Below, piece after piece: positions 1 through 10,838 of a stretch of 64,000 bases of DNA. Position numbers and translations under genes: made by a program. Position 1 is the first letter of the stretch. Each line of letters opens with the position of its first letter. This stretch comes from Acanthochlamys bracteata (lineage: Eukaryota > Streptophyta > Magnoliopsida > Pandanales > Velloziaceae). Below the pieces are notes generated by a model that was given only the letters and a program-made list of their open reading frames with translations, was not told the DNA's origin and made no database searches. Location: assembly GCA_019914995.1 (NCBI GenBank), contig CM034144.1:1002001-1066000 (forward strand), written 5' to 3'.

Positions 1-805
1 AGAGGGATGATTTTAGGCCAGCATTAGCTGTATAGCCTCATTTTTTCTCAAGCACCATTGATTGCTGTGTTTCTCATAAAAATTTGCTACTGCATTATAA
101 TTTTAATGTTATTGCTGATCGTAGAAAGATTCAGTTTTTTTACTTAGTTTTTAACAAATATGAAGACACTATTTTGGCTTTCTTCATTGATGAAGGAAAC
201 ATAGGAGAAGCTTTATGTATCCTTTTTCTTGGTAACGAAGATAAAGGAAAGAAAGGAAACAACTAAAACAACATAAAGTAAAGAGAAGATTCTTGTTTAT
301 AAAGATAAAGGAAAAGATAACTAAAATATTTACATAACAATTTCTCTTCTAAATAAGGCATTGTTAGGATCTTGAGCATGGGCATGTATTCTCTAATATT
401 AATTAATAATCTTAGGATGTTGCATATATAGGTTATTGATTGTCTAGATAATGTATTATTGAATTTTACGAAATTAAACGATGTGCTGACTTACTTATCT
501 AACTATTGGTTGGGATCTAGAATTGGTCATGAGTACTGATTGTGGAACAATTAATTCGTATGCGATGAAGATTAAACATATCTGCTTCTTCTAAGTTTCA
601 AATTCATATTTCAGCTCGCTTTTCATGGAGTCCATATTGCAGTAATCTCCAGGTTATTTCAGTGACTTGCATACTATGTCTAAAGTGAGATAAGAGTGTG
701 CTATTTGATGGCCAGTATTCCTGTCTGTTTAAATGTAGATTTGTTTTTATACTCTTAGGAGATTCAACTTTGGTCCTAATGGAGATTAAGAATTTTCTTT
801 GATTA
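1..805. other. left-edge region without a recognised gene
   Basis: AT-rich sequence with only short open frames. I see no conserved domain on either strand. It may be intronic or 3' flanking sequence of a gene lying to the left of the window, because the next few hundred bases (806-1064) contain an exon-like stretch on the plus strand. Confidence 0.4.
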
Positions 806-1064
806 GTGTTGAACAAAGAAAAATCTAACATATGTTCTTACCTGGTAAAGATGACATCCGGTTTCTTATTGTCGATCGTCCTCGCTATGTTTACTTTAGT
901 ATTCGAAGCCATGAATGCCTGAAGTTAAGAGACATTCTGGTAAGTTCATTCTGATCAAACTTTATTTGCAGTGAAATCAGTGTCCGTGGTGCAATTGCGG
1001 AGGCTTCTCATTGATGAATGTGTGCCACCTACTTCACCTTTGTACAGATGAAGGCTTATCTGTA
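806..1064 (+). other. possible 3'-terminal exon(s) of an unrecognised gene
   Basis: This stretch is less AT-rich than its surroundings and has splice-like signals: TTAG near 805, CTG/GTAAGT near 937-943 and TTTGCAG near 970. Two overlapping readings are possible. One ends at a TGA near 920 and would give a hydrophobic C-terminus (around GFLLSIVLAMFTLVF). The other is a hydrophilic frame containing IRFLIVDRPRYVYFSIRSH that runs into the GTAAGT donor. I cannot match either to a family, and they cannot both be right. This is only a pointer to transcribed sequence. Confidence 0.15.
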
Positions 1065-1743
1065 AATCACTGGAGCTGTATATTGTTACTGTTATTTAAA
1101 GATGTGTTAGATCTGCTGTTGCTCCACGTTTATGAATATTAGAGGAAGCCAGAAAGACATTTGGAACTTGTGTTGGTGATTTGATAGTTTCCATAGAAAC
1201 TGGTTCAGTAGTTTACAAGTTTTTGGTTATCAGAATATGTAATGCTTACAGTTTCAACCACGATTTAAAGAGCTTCTTTATTTTGAAATTAGCTGAAATC
1301 TTCTCTCCTTCCCCTTGCTTTCTCTTTGGTTGTTGTTTCTTGAAGAGAGAAATTAACGGTGAAGAACTTGTTGTGTGTATTTTGAACCTAGCTCAAAATA
1401 TTTGAAGTAACAATGCCTTCATTCTTCATATGTACATGTTATTTTTCAGCTGTTGCACAAGATCAAAGCTTATTAATCATACACTATAAAATGTTCTTGT
1501 AAAATAACAGGAACATATATTCTTCAAAAAGTTGACGGATATGAAAATTAACCTATCACTAATTTGAAAGACAGCAAGGGATATATATTCTTTATGGAAA
1601 AGTAAAAAAGAAAAATGTTTTAAATACGCAAAAAAGAAGGTAGGGCCTTTGCTGTAATACTGTTTTTCAAGAACCCTAACTATAGGTGGATCTATATATA
1701 TAAAGATCAAAATAAATAATGGTGGCAGATTACTTACTTGAGT
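1065..1743. other. spacer left of the IBH1-like gene
   Basis: No conserved coding sequence was seen. The right part, next to 1743, is expected to hold the 3' untranslated region and poly(A) signals of the minus-strand IBH1-like gene. Confidence 0.4.
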
Positions 1744-2217
1744 TTAATGACAAGAAACATTGATCATGATCATCTTAGTCATCAATATCATGTTCATGAG
1801 ATGAACTTGAGCTTGTAGAGCTTTAACATAATTCAATGCTTCAGGAATCAAACACAAATCACTCATAAACTCTCCTCCTGGCACAAGCATCTTCAACACT
1901 TGTGTTCTTTCTTTCACCAATCTCTTGACTTGCAGCAACCTCGCCGCCTTTTTTATCTTCGAAATCTTGTTTCTCTTCAATGCATTATATCTACTGCATT
2001 TGAAGCATTGCTTCTTATTGTTTGCAAGGAGCGCATTGCTCCACTGTGTAGGTTTGATTCCTCTAGCAGCAAAAGCCATGGCAAAGTTTGCATAATGTTT
2101 CATTGCCGTCTTCCTTTGTAACATGGTCATGTTCTTCAATGGAACACTGTTGAAGGAAAGACTGAGAAGAAAGTTTGTAAGAAAATTTTGCTTGAATGAG
2201 TTTGAAGGGTGTTGCAT
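1744..2217 (-). CDS. IBH1-like atypical (non-DNA-binding) bHLH regulator
   Basis: Single-exon gene for 157 residues. The N-terminus carries an SFKQNFLTNFLLSL stretch and then a basic, alanine-rich block (RKTAMKHYANFAMAFAARG, about 35-53) typical of IBH1/IBL proteins. The C-terminal half has a helix-loop-helix: KAARLLQVKRLVKERTQVLK, then LVPGGEFMSDLCLIPEALNY and VKALQAQVHLM (about 90-140). The H-E-R residues of DNA-binding bHLH basic regions are absent. In this family such proteins dimerise with other bHLH factors and block them, restraining cell elongation downstream of brassinosteroid and gibberellin. A TATA box lies about 55 bp upstream on the minus strand. The first ATG was chosen because it gives the family's usual N-terminus. 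I cannot tell IBH1 from IBL1 by eye. Confidence 0.85.
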   Translation of the reverse strand: MQHPSNSFKQNFLTNFLLSLSFNSVPLKNMTMLQRKTAMKHYANFAMAFAARGIKPTQWSNALLANNKKQCFKCSRYNALKRNKISKIKKAARLLQVKRLVKERTQVLKMLVPGGEFMSDLCLIPEALNYVKALQAQVHLMNMILMTKMIMINVSCH

Positions 2218-2270
2218 TGTTGGAAAGCAAGTGAATCAATTACAAGTTAGTAGTGCTTAGTTTTTTATGT

Positions 2271-2280
2271 TTATATAAAG
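2271..2280 (-). promoter_or_regulatory. TATA box of the IBH1-like gene
   Basis: Read on the minus strand the sequence is CTTTATATAA, about 55 bp upstream of the start codon at 2217. This is a normal spacing for a plant TATA box with a short leader. Confidence 0.5.
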
Positions 2281-2371
2281 TTTGCTAAATTAATATTAGG
2301 TGAACGGTGGGTTCATTAATTATATTTAATGTTTTTGTAGTGTTCCTTGAAAATTATTATGACTTCAACAT

Positions 2372-2662
2372 TAAGAGCGTCTTTTAAATACCCGTAACTG
2401 AGTTTCGTAAAAGTGAAAATGAAAAGTAGAGTTTCTTGAAAAATAAGTTGAAAATGGAGTTTAGTTTTTATGTTTCAATTAATTTTTTGAAGTGGGTTAA
2501 AAGTGAGTTCAGAAAGAAAAATATAGTGGAACTTAAGTCTCATTTGTGTAGAATAGGGAACTCGAATTTTTAGTTCTGTTTGTAATTAAAATATAAAATA
2601 TTGGTGAAATTTTAATTCTGGCGGGAGAAATTAGAATTTCATCAACTTGAAACACGTCCTAA
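2372..2662. mobile_element. MITE, family A, copy 1
   Basis: About 290 bp with imperfect terminal inverted repeats. The left end reads AGAGCGTCTTTTAA and the right end, read in reverse, AGGACGTGTTTCAA. Its interior resembles copies near 8.5, 30.5 and 43.5 kb, including the block around ACTGAGTTTCGTAAAAGTGA near the left end. It encodes nothing. Orientation is inverted relative to the 8.5, 30.5 and 43.5 kb copies. Confidence 0.55.
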
Positions 2663-4131
2663 ATAATGAAGATAAATGGATGCCAAATCAACTTATGAAT
2701 TTTGAAGATCATTGAATGATAAAAATTTTTGGAAAATTTAATTTTTTACATATTATCTTAAGAAATGTTGTGGGCCTTGATTAGAAGAGACACTCCACAT
2801 GCAAACCACATGCTTCACAAAGGCCCACTCTTACAAACATACCTTTGAATATTTAACACTCACAAACCTTTAGAATAATAACAATATAGTGCATGAAAAA
2901 TAACACTCTGATTAAGTAAACATTTTTTTTCAAACAAAAATAAGTAACCACTAATAATAGGGTAAAATAAAACTCATAGTACATGAACTCTTAATGGCTC
3001 TATGGTATTTAGGTTTTTTTAGGGTTTTGTTCATTTTTCATTGGCCTTATATATAAGATAAACAGTGGAAAGATATATTAAAAGAATGAATTTCATGGAG
3101 TTACACATGGATGGGCTCCATAGTGTTTCAACAAAGGCATGCAACGTTTATCATTCATCTCAAAGTGCCCCTAAAATTAGGGCAGATTTGTCAAGGTTTG
3201 GCCAAAAACTAAGTAAGAAAAAGGAAATTAAACAAGCAAACAAGGACTTTATTCGTGTTTTTTGGTCTTAGATTATTTTTTTCAGTTCTTCAAAAGCCAT
3301 GAGAAAGAATTAGTCTTGAGTCAAAGTCATTGTTTCTTCTTTTTCTTTTGGTCACCTTGAGATAAGGATTTTTTGTCACCTTATTACACATAAATTTGTT
3401 CAATTTTATTAGAATACTATTTTGTTTAAAAAAACAAAATGTTATTATTTGTGTACTCGTGACGATGAATATAGAGATACATATATACAATAGAATTGAT
3501 TTTATCTTGAGTTTCAAGATTCAGACATGGCTGTAAATATTTTTTATAAGAGGCTCGAAATTATATATTTAGCTAAATTATCAGTTCTGATACTATTTAC
3601 GAAAATGAAAAATATTAACGCTTGGACAAGTGCAAGAAGTTAACTCATTTCGTAAAACTGAGTTACCTCATTAGATTACATGCAAGTTCGATAAATAAAC
3701 TAAAACACAAAAAATAAATTTGAATTCAAAATTTGATCATGTACAATTAAACACGGCCTAAAAGGCACAAGCTAAATTGGAAGGGATTCAATATCCACAT
3801 CAAGAATATCCTTGCACAACAATCATAGGAAAGATTAGTTCCAAGTGTGCTATTGGTCATATTGAAATGAAGAATCGATAACAATCAAACTGCAGCTTCT
3901 CAAGATTGCAAGAAGGCAATGCCTTTATGAATCCATAAAACATTAACACACCAATCATAGATTCTTTCATCTCTATTACATATATATATATATATCATAT
4001 TGACTACGAGTTCAAACGGTACGAAAGCATCATCTGACATATGTAGTTTGACAAATTAAATGAAGAGATTCAAAAGTTTTATATGAACTTAAATCACACA
4101 AACAAGATCCACAGGGAAGTGAAGCTTATGA
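2663..4131. other. spacer between the two HLH genes
   Basis: AT-rich intergenic DNA with no supported gene. A 68-codon open frame at 3065-3271 has no recognisable motif. A short TA run lies near 3980-3996. The right end should contain the 3' UTR of the UPBEAT1-like gene. Confidence 0.4.
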
Positions 4132-4359
4132 TCACACGCCATAGATGTCTGAGAGACTTTTTAAAACATTAACTTTCATCTCCAGAAAGAAAATGTACTC
4201 AATAGTCCTTCGAAGCAATGAATCAACAGCACCAAGTTTGCCGCAACCAGGAACGATCTTCTTTAAACCATTCAGCTTCTTCTGCAGAGACAAGATAGGT
4301 TTTCTTCCTCTCCTTACAGAAAACGAATGTCTTGCTCTCATTTTCCGGAACCTAGCCAT
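4132..4359 (-). CDS. UPBEAT1-like atypical bHLH, 75 residues
   Basis: Small intronless gene. The frame is open for 50 codons further upstream, but that part is hydrophobic and lies in TA-repeat promoter-like sequence. I therefore place the start at the internal ATG that opens MARFRKMRARHSFSVRRGRK. The remainder is one helix-loop-helix: helix 1 LSLQKKLNGLKKIVPGCGKL, loop, then helix 2 LLRRTIEYIFFLEMKVNVLKSL. The loop Pro-Gly and the 'EYI..LE.KV..LKSL' second helix are typical of UPBEAT1 and bHLH146-149-type proteins, which lack a DNA-binding basic region. UPBEAT1 controls peroxidase expression at the root transition zone. Which subgroup this belongs to is uncertain. It lies 2 kb from another atypical HLH gene on the same strand. 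Confidence 0.65.
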   Translation of the reverse strand: MARFRKMRARHSFSVRRGRKPILSLQKKLNGLKKIVPGCGKLGAVDSLLRRTIEYIFFLEMKVNVLKSLSDIYGV

Positions 4360-4427
4360 GCATGCAAGCAAGTGAAAGAAAGCAATAACAATGTTGAACG
4401 CATGAGCATGAAGAGAGACTATGCATG

Positions 4428-4450
4428 AACATATATATATATATAAATAG
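4428..4450 (-). promoter_or_regulatory. TA-rich core promoter of the UPBEAT1-like gene
   Basis: A short TA dinucleotide run, read on the minus strand as CTATTTATATATA, lies about 70-90 bp upstream of the proposed start at 4359. It can serve as a TATA element and supports the internal start codon. Confidence 0.35.
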
Positions 4451-6649
4451 CCAGAGCTGATAGATAAGGATTCAAATTTGTTTCTTTGAAGCAATCCGGT
4501 TATAGACAATTAGGTAAGACTTCAATAACACAAGATAAGTAGAATATCAAACAAGCTAGTCCAAGTTATAGGCTAGCTAGGGTTTCTCTCTAGCTACTTG
4601 AATATAATTGTCATGTATATACAATGGACTACAACATGGTGGCAATTTATTTATCTAGTTATGGAGATATTTGGAGTGTTTTCAAATGCTTTATATTTCA
4701 AAATTTTAATTCAAAATTTTTTAATAAATTTTTTTAATTTAAAAGAACATGAAAAAAATTTACATAGTAGATCTTACTATTATTTATTATTATTATTATT
4801 ATTATTTAGATAAAATAATAAATTTTATTTTATAAAAAATTCTAAACTATTTTTCATTTCAAAAAACTTTATTTCATAAATACTTCCAAATATCACCTAT
4901 ATATGAATTAATAAAGAACTGATCTACTGGGTTAACTCATTCTATACTATAAAATGCCCAAGCAAATCGGGGGTTGCCCATCTTGATGTTCTTGTATATT
5001 TTCTCCATTTATTAACAATTTAAAAAATTTTTGGCAGCTTTGCACCATATCCTGCTAGCAAAGTTCCACGTAGTGCAATCGGACAAGAAAATTGAACATG
5101 TTGATAAACTGATTGAACAGCCGTTGTCTCGAAAATAAGTTCAAAAGTCTATCTTTTAGCATTCAACGTCCTTCTTAAAGTAGTTCTTTTTGCACTACTT
5201 ATAATTGAGTATGTTCCTGTATCGAAAAGAGATCACTAGTTATTTTTTGAAAAAAAAAAATAAAAATACAACTCAATATTAGTAGTGATATTTTTTATAT
5301 TGCTTGTAATAGTCTAAAATTAATAAAAGTTATTTCATATAAAGATATCATTAGCTGTTCTTTTTGGGAAAAAATATATATATATAATTCAATATTAGTG
5401 GTAAATTTTTTAATACCGTACTTAAAATTTTTCCTTAAATTAATAAAAAAATTTCACATAAATTGATGTGTTTTATTTATTTTTTCATTGTCATATATTT
5501 ATTGAAAGATTTTTTATATTTCTGCTATATTTTGTAGGAGCAACTTTATTTTGAAATTAGTCCCAACTTACTTTGTTTGTAAAGTAATACCAAATCTGAA
5601 TTTCTATATAGCGATAAAATATGACATAAAAATGTGTCAGATTTAACTTGTGGTTCTTAGGTTGATTTTTTCTGAAGCATGCGGAAGCTTAGACAAATAA
5701 TAGGGAGCAGATCCGGCAGGAAGCAAGCTCTAAAAAGTACTTTCTTTTTATTTGAGAACATGGTTCCACCATTCCTCTATGCCCCCCGATTGACTCTGTT
5801 ACACTTAGTTTCAGAACTTGTTCAATGACTGACAACCCAATTTAGAGATCTGCAAGTGATCGTAATAAGTTGTTCTTTATCTCTATCTGAAATAACAGGT
5901 CACCTAAATGACAGAACTCTAATTTTTCTAATCAGATTTAAAATTTCGGTAAATTTACCTATTTTAATACTATAAAAGAATTCAAATTTACAGTTCTCCG
6001 TAGATCTTCCCTTTCGTTTATATTCCACTCTCTTATTCTATCCGCTTCTAATTCACTTTTAAAAATAATTAAAATATAAAATTTAAATTTTACTTTCAAC
6101 TTATTTTAAAAAATAATTAAAATATAACGACTGAATTTCATTTCAAACTTACTTTTAAAAAATTTTACTTTTAATAATTTATTTTCATAAAGCTCAATTA
6201 CTTTGAAATAATCCCTAAAAGTATTCATAGAAAATATCTTTCTAAATACAAAATATTTTTTTTATTTCAAAAAATTATTTTATTTTTTTTATTAAAAGGT
6301 TAATAAAATAAATAATATTAAATATCTTACGACATAAGTTTTTTTATTTTATATATTTTTAAATAAATTTTATAAAATACTATAAAAAATTATTTTAAAT
6401 ATATAATTAAAAAGTGTTTTTTACAAAAACTAATGCCAACTCATCCTGACTCTACTAGCTACCTACACCTTATAAAAAATTGATGCAGCTGGCAGAAGGC
6501 AAATAATATAGAACAGTAGTAACGTGAAAGGAATGGGTCTTCATGTAAGTGCTTAGAATCACTTATTAATTAGATAAAATATTTTTTATACATATAAATT
6601 TTTATTTAAGATAACAAATGTTTTATAAAATTTGAAAATTTTTAATTAT

Positions 6650-6685
<36 letters not shown>
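4451..6685. other. AT-rich spacer
   Basis: No gene supported. It contains a (TTA)n run near 4775-4806 and degenerate AT-rich repeat sequence around 5925-6240 that resembles internal parts of the local MITE families. A long (TA)n tract at about 6656-6685 forms the left border of the next MITE. Confidence 0.45.
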
Positions 6686-6687
<2 letters not shown>

Positions 6688-7076
6688 AGGAATAGAGATA
6701 CTTTCTCTATAAGGATATTCTCTTCTCAATTTATAATCAGGATGATCTTTAAATTCAAATTTTATTATTGGATATGAAACTATAAATTAAAAATCTATCT
6801 TTAAAATTTCAACTCAATTAGATCACGAATTCACATCTATCCAGTCGATTATTCAAGATAACAAAAAATAAAAAAATTTAAAAATATATATTGTATTATT
6901 TTTGTCATTTTTATTAAATAACTATATGAATATAAATTCGTAATCCGATTGAGTTAAATTTTATGAATAGATTAGTAACTCATAGTTCTCCATATTCAAG
7001 AGTGAAGATAAAATTTAGAAATCACTCCGACCATAAATCATAAAAAAAGTGTCTAAAAATACTCATATTATTTTTC
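6686..7076. mobile_element. foldback MITE in a TA microsatellite, copy 1
   Basis: A 391-bp element whose two halves are imperfect inverted repeats of each other over most of its length. The left half has GGAGGAATAGAGATACTTT, a GATGATCTTTAAATTC block and an ATTAGATCACGAATTCA block. The right half has the reverse complements of the same blocks, including ATCACTCCGACCATAAATCA. It is flanked on both sides by TA runs (about 6656-6685 and 7077-7094). A second copy of the same family lies at 40691-41790. It has no coding capacity. Confidence 0.7.
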
Positions 7077-8549
7077 TATATATATATATATATAATACAT
7101 TTTTATACATTTTTATTACTTTTAACTATTACTAAACGTTCCTTCCAAATTCCTGTATGTTGATTTGAAAAAACATAATTGAAATTCATGTGAAATAAAT
7201 TAAAAACAAGATAGAGTTGAAGAAAAAAAAAGGGAATGAAAGATCAAGAGTTTACTGTTTGTAGCAGGTAGAGCAGTAGGTGGTGGGGTGTGTCCATGCT
7301 TACATGCCTGTTCAGTGAATCCCCTCCTGAGCTGCGACGAATCCATGCACGTGCACGTCGGTGGTGGAACTTTTATGTGCGTTTATAAATGATTTGAAAT
7401 AAAATTTTTCTAAAATATAAAATATTGTTATTTATTTTAAAAATAAGTTATATTTTTTATAAAAATTTTAAATAAAATTTTTAGATGTTTATAAAAAATG
7501 TATTGAAAATGTGAACTAAAACATTAAAATTATGTTCATTGTTTTTAAAATATTTTTATTTTTATTTTATTAAAAACAAAATTTTAATTTTATATTTAAA
7601 TAGTAATAATAAAATTTTACATGTAAAAGTTTTATATTTTTAAATAAAATTTTATTGAACAATATAAATTGGAAAATAAAAAACTGATTTTTAGATCGTC
7701 GTTGCCAAATTCTTTAGAACGTATTTAATTGCGAGAAAATACGAAGACACAATTGGAGAAATAGATAATGAAAATTAATCATTAAAATATCTAGCGTTTC
7801 TTATTAATTTTTTCAAAAGTTTTATTTTGTTGAATATTTTTTATAGTATTTTAATTTTTTAATAATTTTATGTGATGTATTTCAAGCTTCTCCATCTCTA
7901 ATTCATTTTTCTATTTCTATAATTTTTTGTAATATTGTAGATACTTTCTTTAAAAATTAAAAAGTATAAACAATTGTATATTATAAATTTTTATATAAAT
8001 AGTTTTATTGATTTCATATAAATACTTTTTTTTGAGTTAAGAATATACGCTTATATTTTAAAAAGTTTTAAATAAAAATTTTTGTTTTTGCAAAAAATAT
8101 CTTAAATTAATCAACTAAACGATTTATTTTACTTTCACAAAATTGTTTCTTAATAATAACTTTTTAGAAATACCTAGAAATAGAAATTTTCTGAAACAAC
8201 ATATATTTTAAAATTTTTTAAAAGAAGTTTTTATCTAAAAATAATAATAAATATTATGACGTAAAATTTTTATATTTTTAAAATTAAAAAAGTTTTAAAT
8301 AATATATAAAATTTATTTAAAAATATATAATACAAATTTAGAATAATAAAGAGTTACAAGGATTTCTAAACATTACGTTACTCATTTTCTATGAAATAAC
8401 TTTCAAGCAAGTAACACAACCCACTAATAATTGTTATAGATCAAAGAGAGCAATGATCATGAACTACGTTTCAGCAGGAGAAAGCAAAAGTTTAGAGCTA
8501 ATATCAAACTAAGTGCTACTGGGGGTGGCATGTGGTTCTAACTCATTTA
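7077..8549. other. AT-rich spacer with one GC-richer island
   Basis: Mostly A/T homopolymer-rich DNA without a gene. A compositionally distinct island at about 7245-7375 contains the perfect palindrome TGCACGTGCA, with a G-box core CACGTG. I see no open frame or RNA fold there that I can defend. Confidence 0.4.
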
Positions 8550-8841
8550 AGGCGTGTTTCAATCAGTCTGAAATTTTAAATTTTTTCATCAAAACTAAAA
8601 TTTTAGAAAATTTATATATTTTATTTACATAAAAAAATTTTCAATTTTATATACGAAACTCTAATTCTAATTTTTTTTTTATACTTCTTTTAATATAGTT
8701 CTATTTTTAAATTTTTAACTCATTTTTAAAAATAATTAAATAGAAAATTTAAATTTTATTTTTAATTATTTTTAAAAACTAATAAATTCTATGTTTGAGT
8801 TGTGTGCGAAATTCACTTATTAACATTGGAAACGCGCTCTT
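8550..8841. mobile_element. MITE, family A, copy 2
   Basis: The left end is GGCGTGTTTCAA and the right end TTGGAAACGCGCTC, an imperfect terminal inverted repeat about 290 bp apart. Internal blocks such as TATATACGAAACTCTAATTC recur in the 30.5 and 43.5 kb copies. Confidence 0.6.
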
Positions 8842-9029
8842 ATTCCAACAACAAGGACAAGTAGTGGCCGCCCTTATCTTTCATGCTTGATTATGCTAAC
8901 TAGCAACGACACCCAACACCAAATCCTTTCAGTCGGGTGTTTGTTATTCAAACATCAATTATTAACAGCTGTCATCTCTTTCTCATAATCAACAGGTCTC
9001 TCTTTTCTATTTTAACAACTTAATACTAA
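8842..9029. other. spacer between MITE copies
   Basis: Unique-looking sequence less AT-rich than its surroundings. No gene or motif recognised. Confidence 0.3.
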
Positions 9030-9530
9030 AGACGTGTCTCAAATGTTATACAATTTTAATTTTTTTCATCATAACTAAAAATTTTCTAACGATCTATATA
9101 TATATATATATATATAAATGCATTTGGCATTGCTTAGCAAGAATATAACTTTTTTATTTTTTATTTTAAATATATTTATAAATATTTAAAATAATTATTA
9201 AAAATATAAAAAAATATTATGTATTATAATTTTTTATTACATATTTTTATTATTTTTTTAAAATAAAAATTAAAGTTTATTTTTCAAAAATACAAAATTA
9301 TTTTTCTTCACAGAAAAATTTTATTTCAAAAATACTTTCAACTCGTAACTATATTTTAAAAATTAAATTTTACTCTCAATCATTTTTAAAAATAATTAAA
9401 ATATAAACATTAAACCTTATTTCAAATCAATTTTAAAAAATAATTAAAATATAAAAATTAAACACCAATTTAATCTATTTTTTTTCAAAAAAATCTTTAT
9501 GAAATCACTTACTTGTATTTGAAATCCGTC
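9030..9530. mobile_element. MITE, family A, diverged or composite copy
   Basis: Starts GACGTGTCTCAAATG and ends TTTGAAATCCGTC, a weak inverted repeat. At about 500 bp it is longer than the other copies and contains a (TA)n run near 9098-9116, so it may hold a second insertion. Confidence 0.4.
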
Positions 9531-9923
9531 ATAAATCTCTATTTGTTTTGGGAGTGTTCATCGCTATCTGTGCTCTAACAAAAAAATTGTACTCATTTCC
9601 TAACAGTTTGAAGTAGAAGTAGAAACACCAATTCCTTTGCAGTTAGAAGTAGAAACTTAGGAAGATAGCAGATTGTCAGAAAAATAAGCATTTGCAAATC
9701 CTACAGGAGATCGCTCTGTCCATTTACAAACATCCATTTTCTTAACGCACTTCTACTTGTGTAATATATATATCACCTACAGCTAGGAATTGATTATTTG
9801 TCAAAAAAATATCTGAAAGTGAGTTTCAAAAAAATAAATTTTTTAAAATGAATTATTAAAACGAAAGTTAGCTAAGATTTGTTAACTCCTCATGTTTCTC
9901 ATGATCTGTTAACAGGATGGAAG
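9531..9923. other. spacer
   Basis: No gene or known repeat recognised. Confidence 0.3.
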
Positions 9924-10330
9924 CTAAGATGGGCATCTATTATCCACCCAAAAGCGAAAGGATGCCAGAGAGAGACTGGTTAGCCAACCTTTGTTTCTGT
10001 TGTGATCTGAAGACGGAGTATGGACTTTCGACTGAACCTTGAGATTGAGCTCCATTGGGACAAAGGTTGATCTGCCACCTATAGTTGTGCAGGGATTCTC
10101 TATGACCTGCTTACTGCTGCAAAAGAGTCTATCCAAGATACAGATGTTGCATATTTCATTGATGTCAGAACAAGCCATGGGAAGATAAAGCTCAGATTCA
10201 ATGATGTTATAAAAAATGGGTTCTGAAAATAAAATCATATGCTGAAGCATTCCACAACCATCAGCAAATAGTGACTCCAATACTGAAAGCTGACACCACT
10301 CGGATCTCACTTGTTTGCGCTTTTCATTAA
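9924..10330 (-). pseudogene. unrecognised open frame, possible gene fragment
   Basis: An open frame of about 130 codons on the minus strand in sequence less AT-rich than the flanks. It has no convincing ATG: the frame continues upstream of a GTG. The translation has coding-like composition (for example CSDINEICNICILDRLFCSS and GWLTSLSLASFRFWVDNRC) but I recognise no domain. It could be an exon fragment of a degraded gene, part of an unspliced transcript downstream of the acetyltransferase, or chance. The stretch 10331-10838 that follows has no open frame of note and probably includes the 3' UTR of the acetyltransferase. Confidence 0.2.
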
Positions 10331-10838
10331 TAAAGTTTCAAACTGATTGTAGAACAGTTAAACCATGTCTAATGTCTATATGGGGCATATTTATAGTGGT
10401 TTCATATATATTATGCAGTGCACTGACCTATCCCTACCGAAATTGGACTCATGAATCATCCACAACCCCTAATATGTAGTAATGCTTGACTAGCAGATCA
10501 GTAAGAGGTACAGTAGACTTGCAAAAGACAGGCAAATATCAGAAGCAAAATACTGAAGGGCGATTCTGATGATGATGAGAGACAGTCAGGATTGTTCATG
10601 ACAAGGATTCCTACTGAGATAAAAATTACTCATGAAGTAGAAACAATGTAAAGTTATAATGTGATATACAGAAATGCGGCCTTAATATAGCTCAGAAAGT
10701 TAACAGATTACAATACAAGTATGAGAGCACTTGCATGCACACACGTTACAAACTTTTTTGCCCTAGAAAAATTTGGCAAGCAATCGTATACCAGTTCTAT
10801 CGAAACTAAAAATAAACCTCTGCACATGCAAGTGGACT

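Noticed and set aside
4360..4509. N-terminal extension of the UPBEAT1-like protein
   Set aside because: It would translate a TA-repeat promoter-like segment into hydrophobic residues atypical of HLH proteins.
7300..7335. Similarity to the miR390 complementary word (CTCCTGAGCT)
   Set aside because: Only about ten bases match, an extra base disrupts the site, no partner arm or second site is present, and no ta-siARF word is seen nearby.
10560..10600. TGATGATGATGAG as a C-box of a snoRNA
   Set aside because: No convincing D-box and terminal stem at the right distance; probably a chance GAT repeat.
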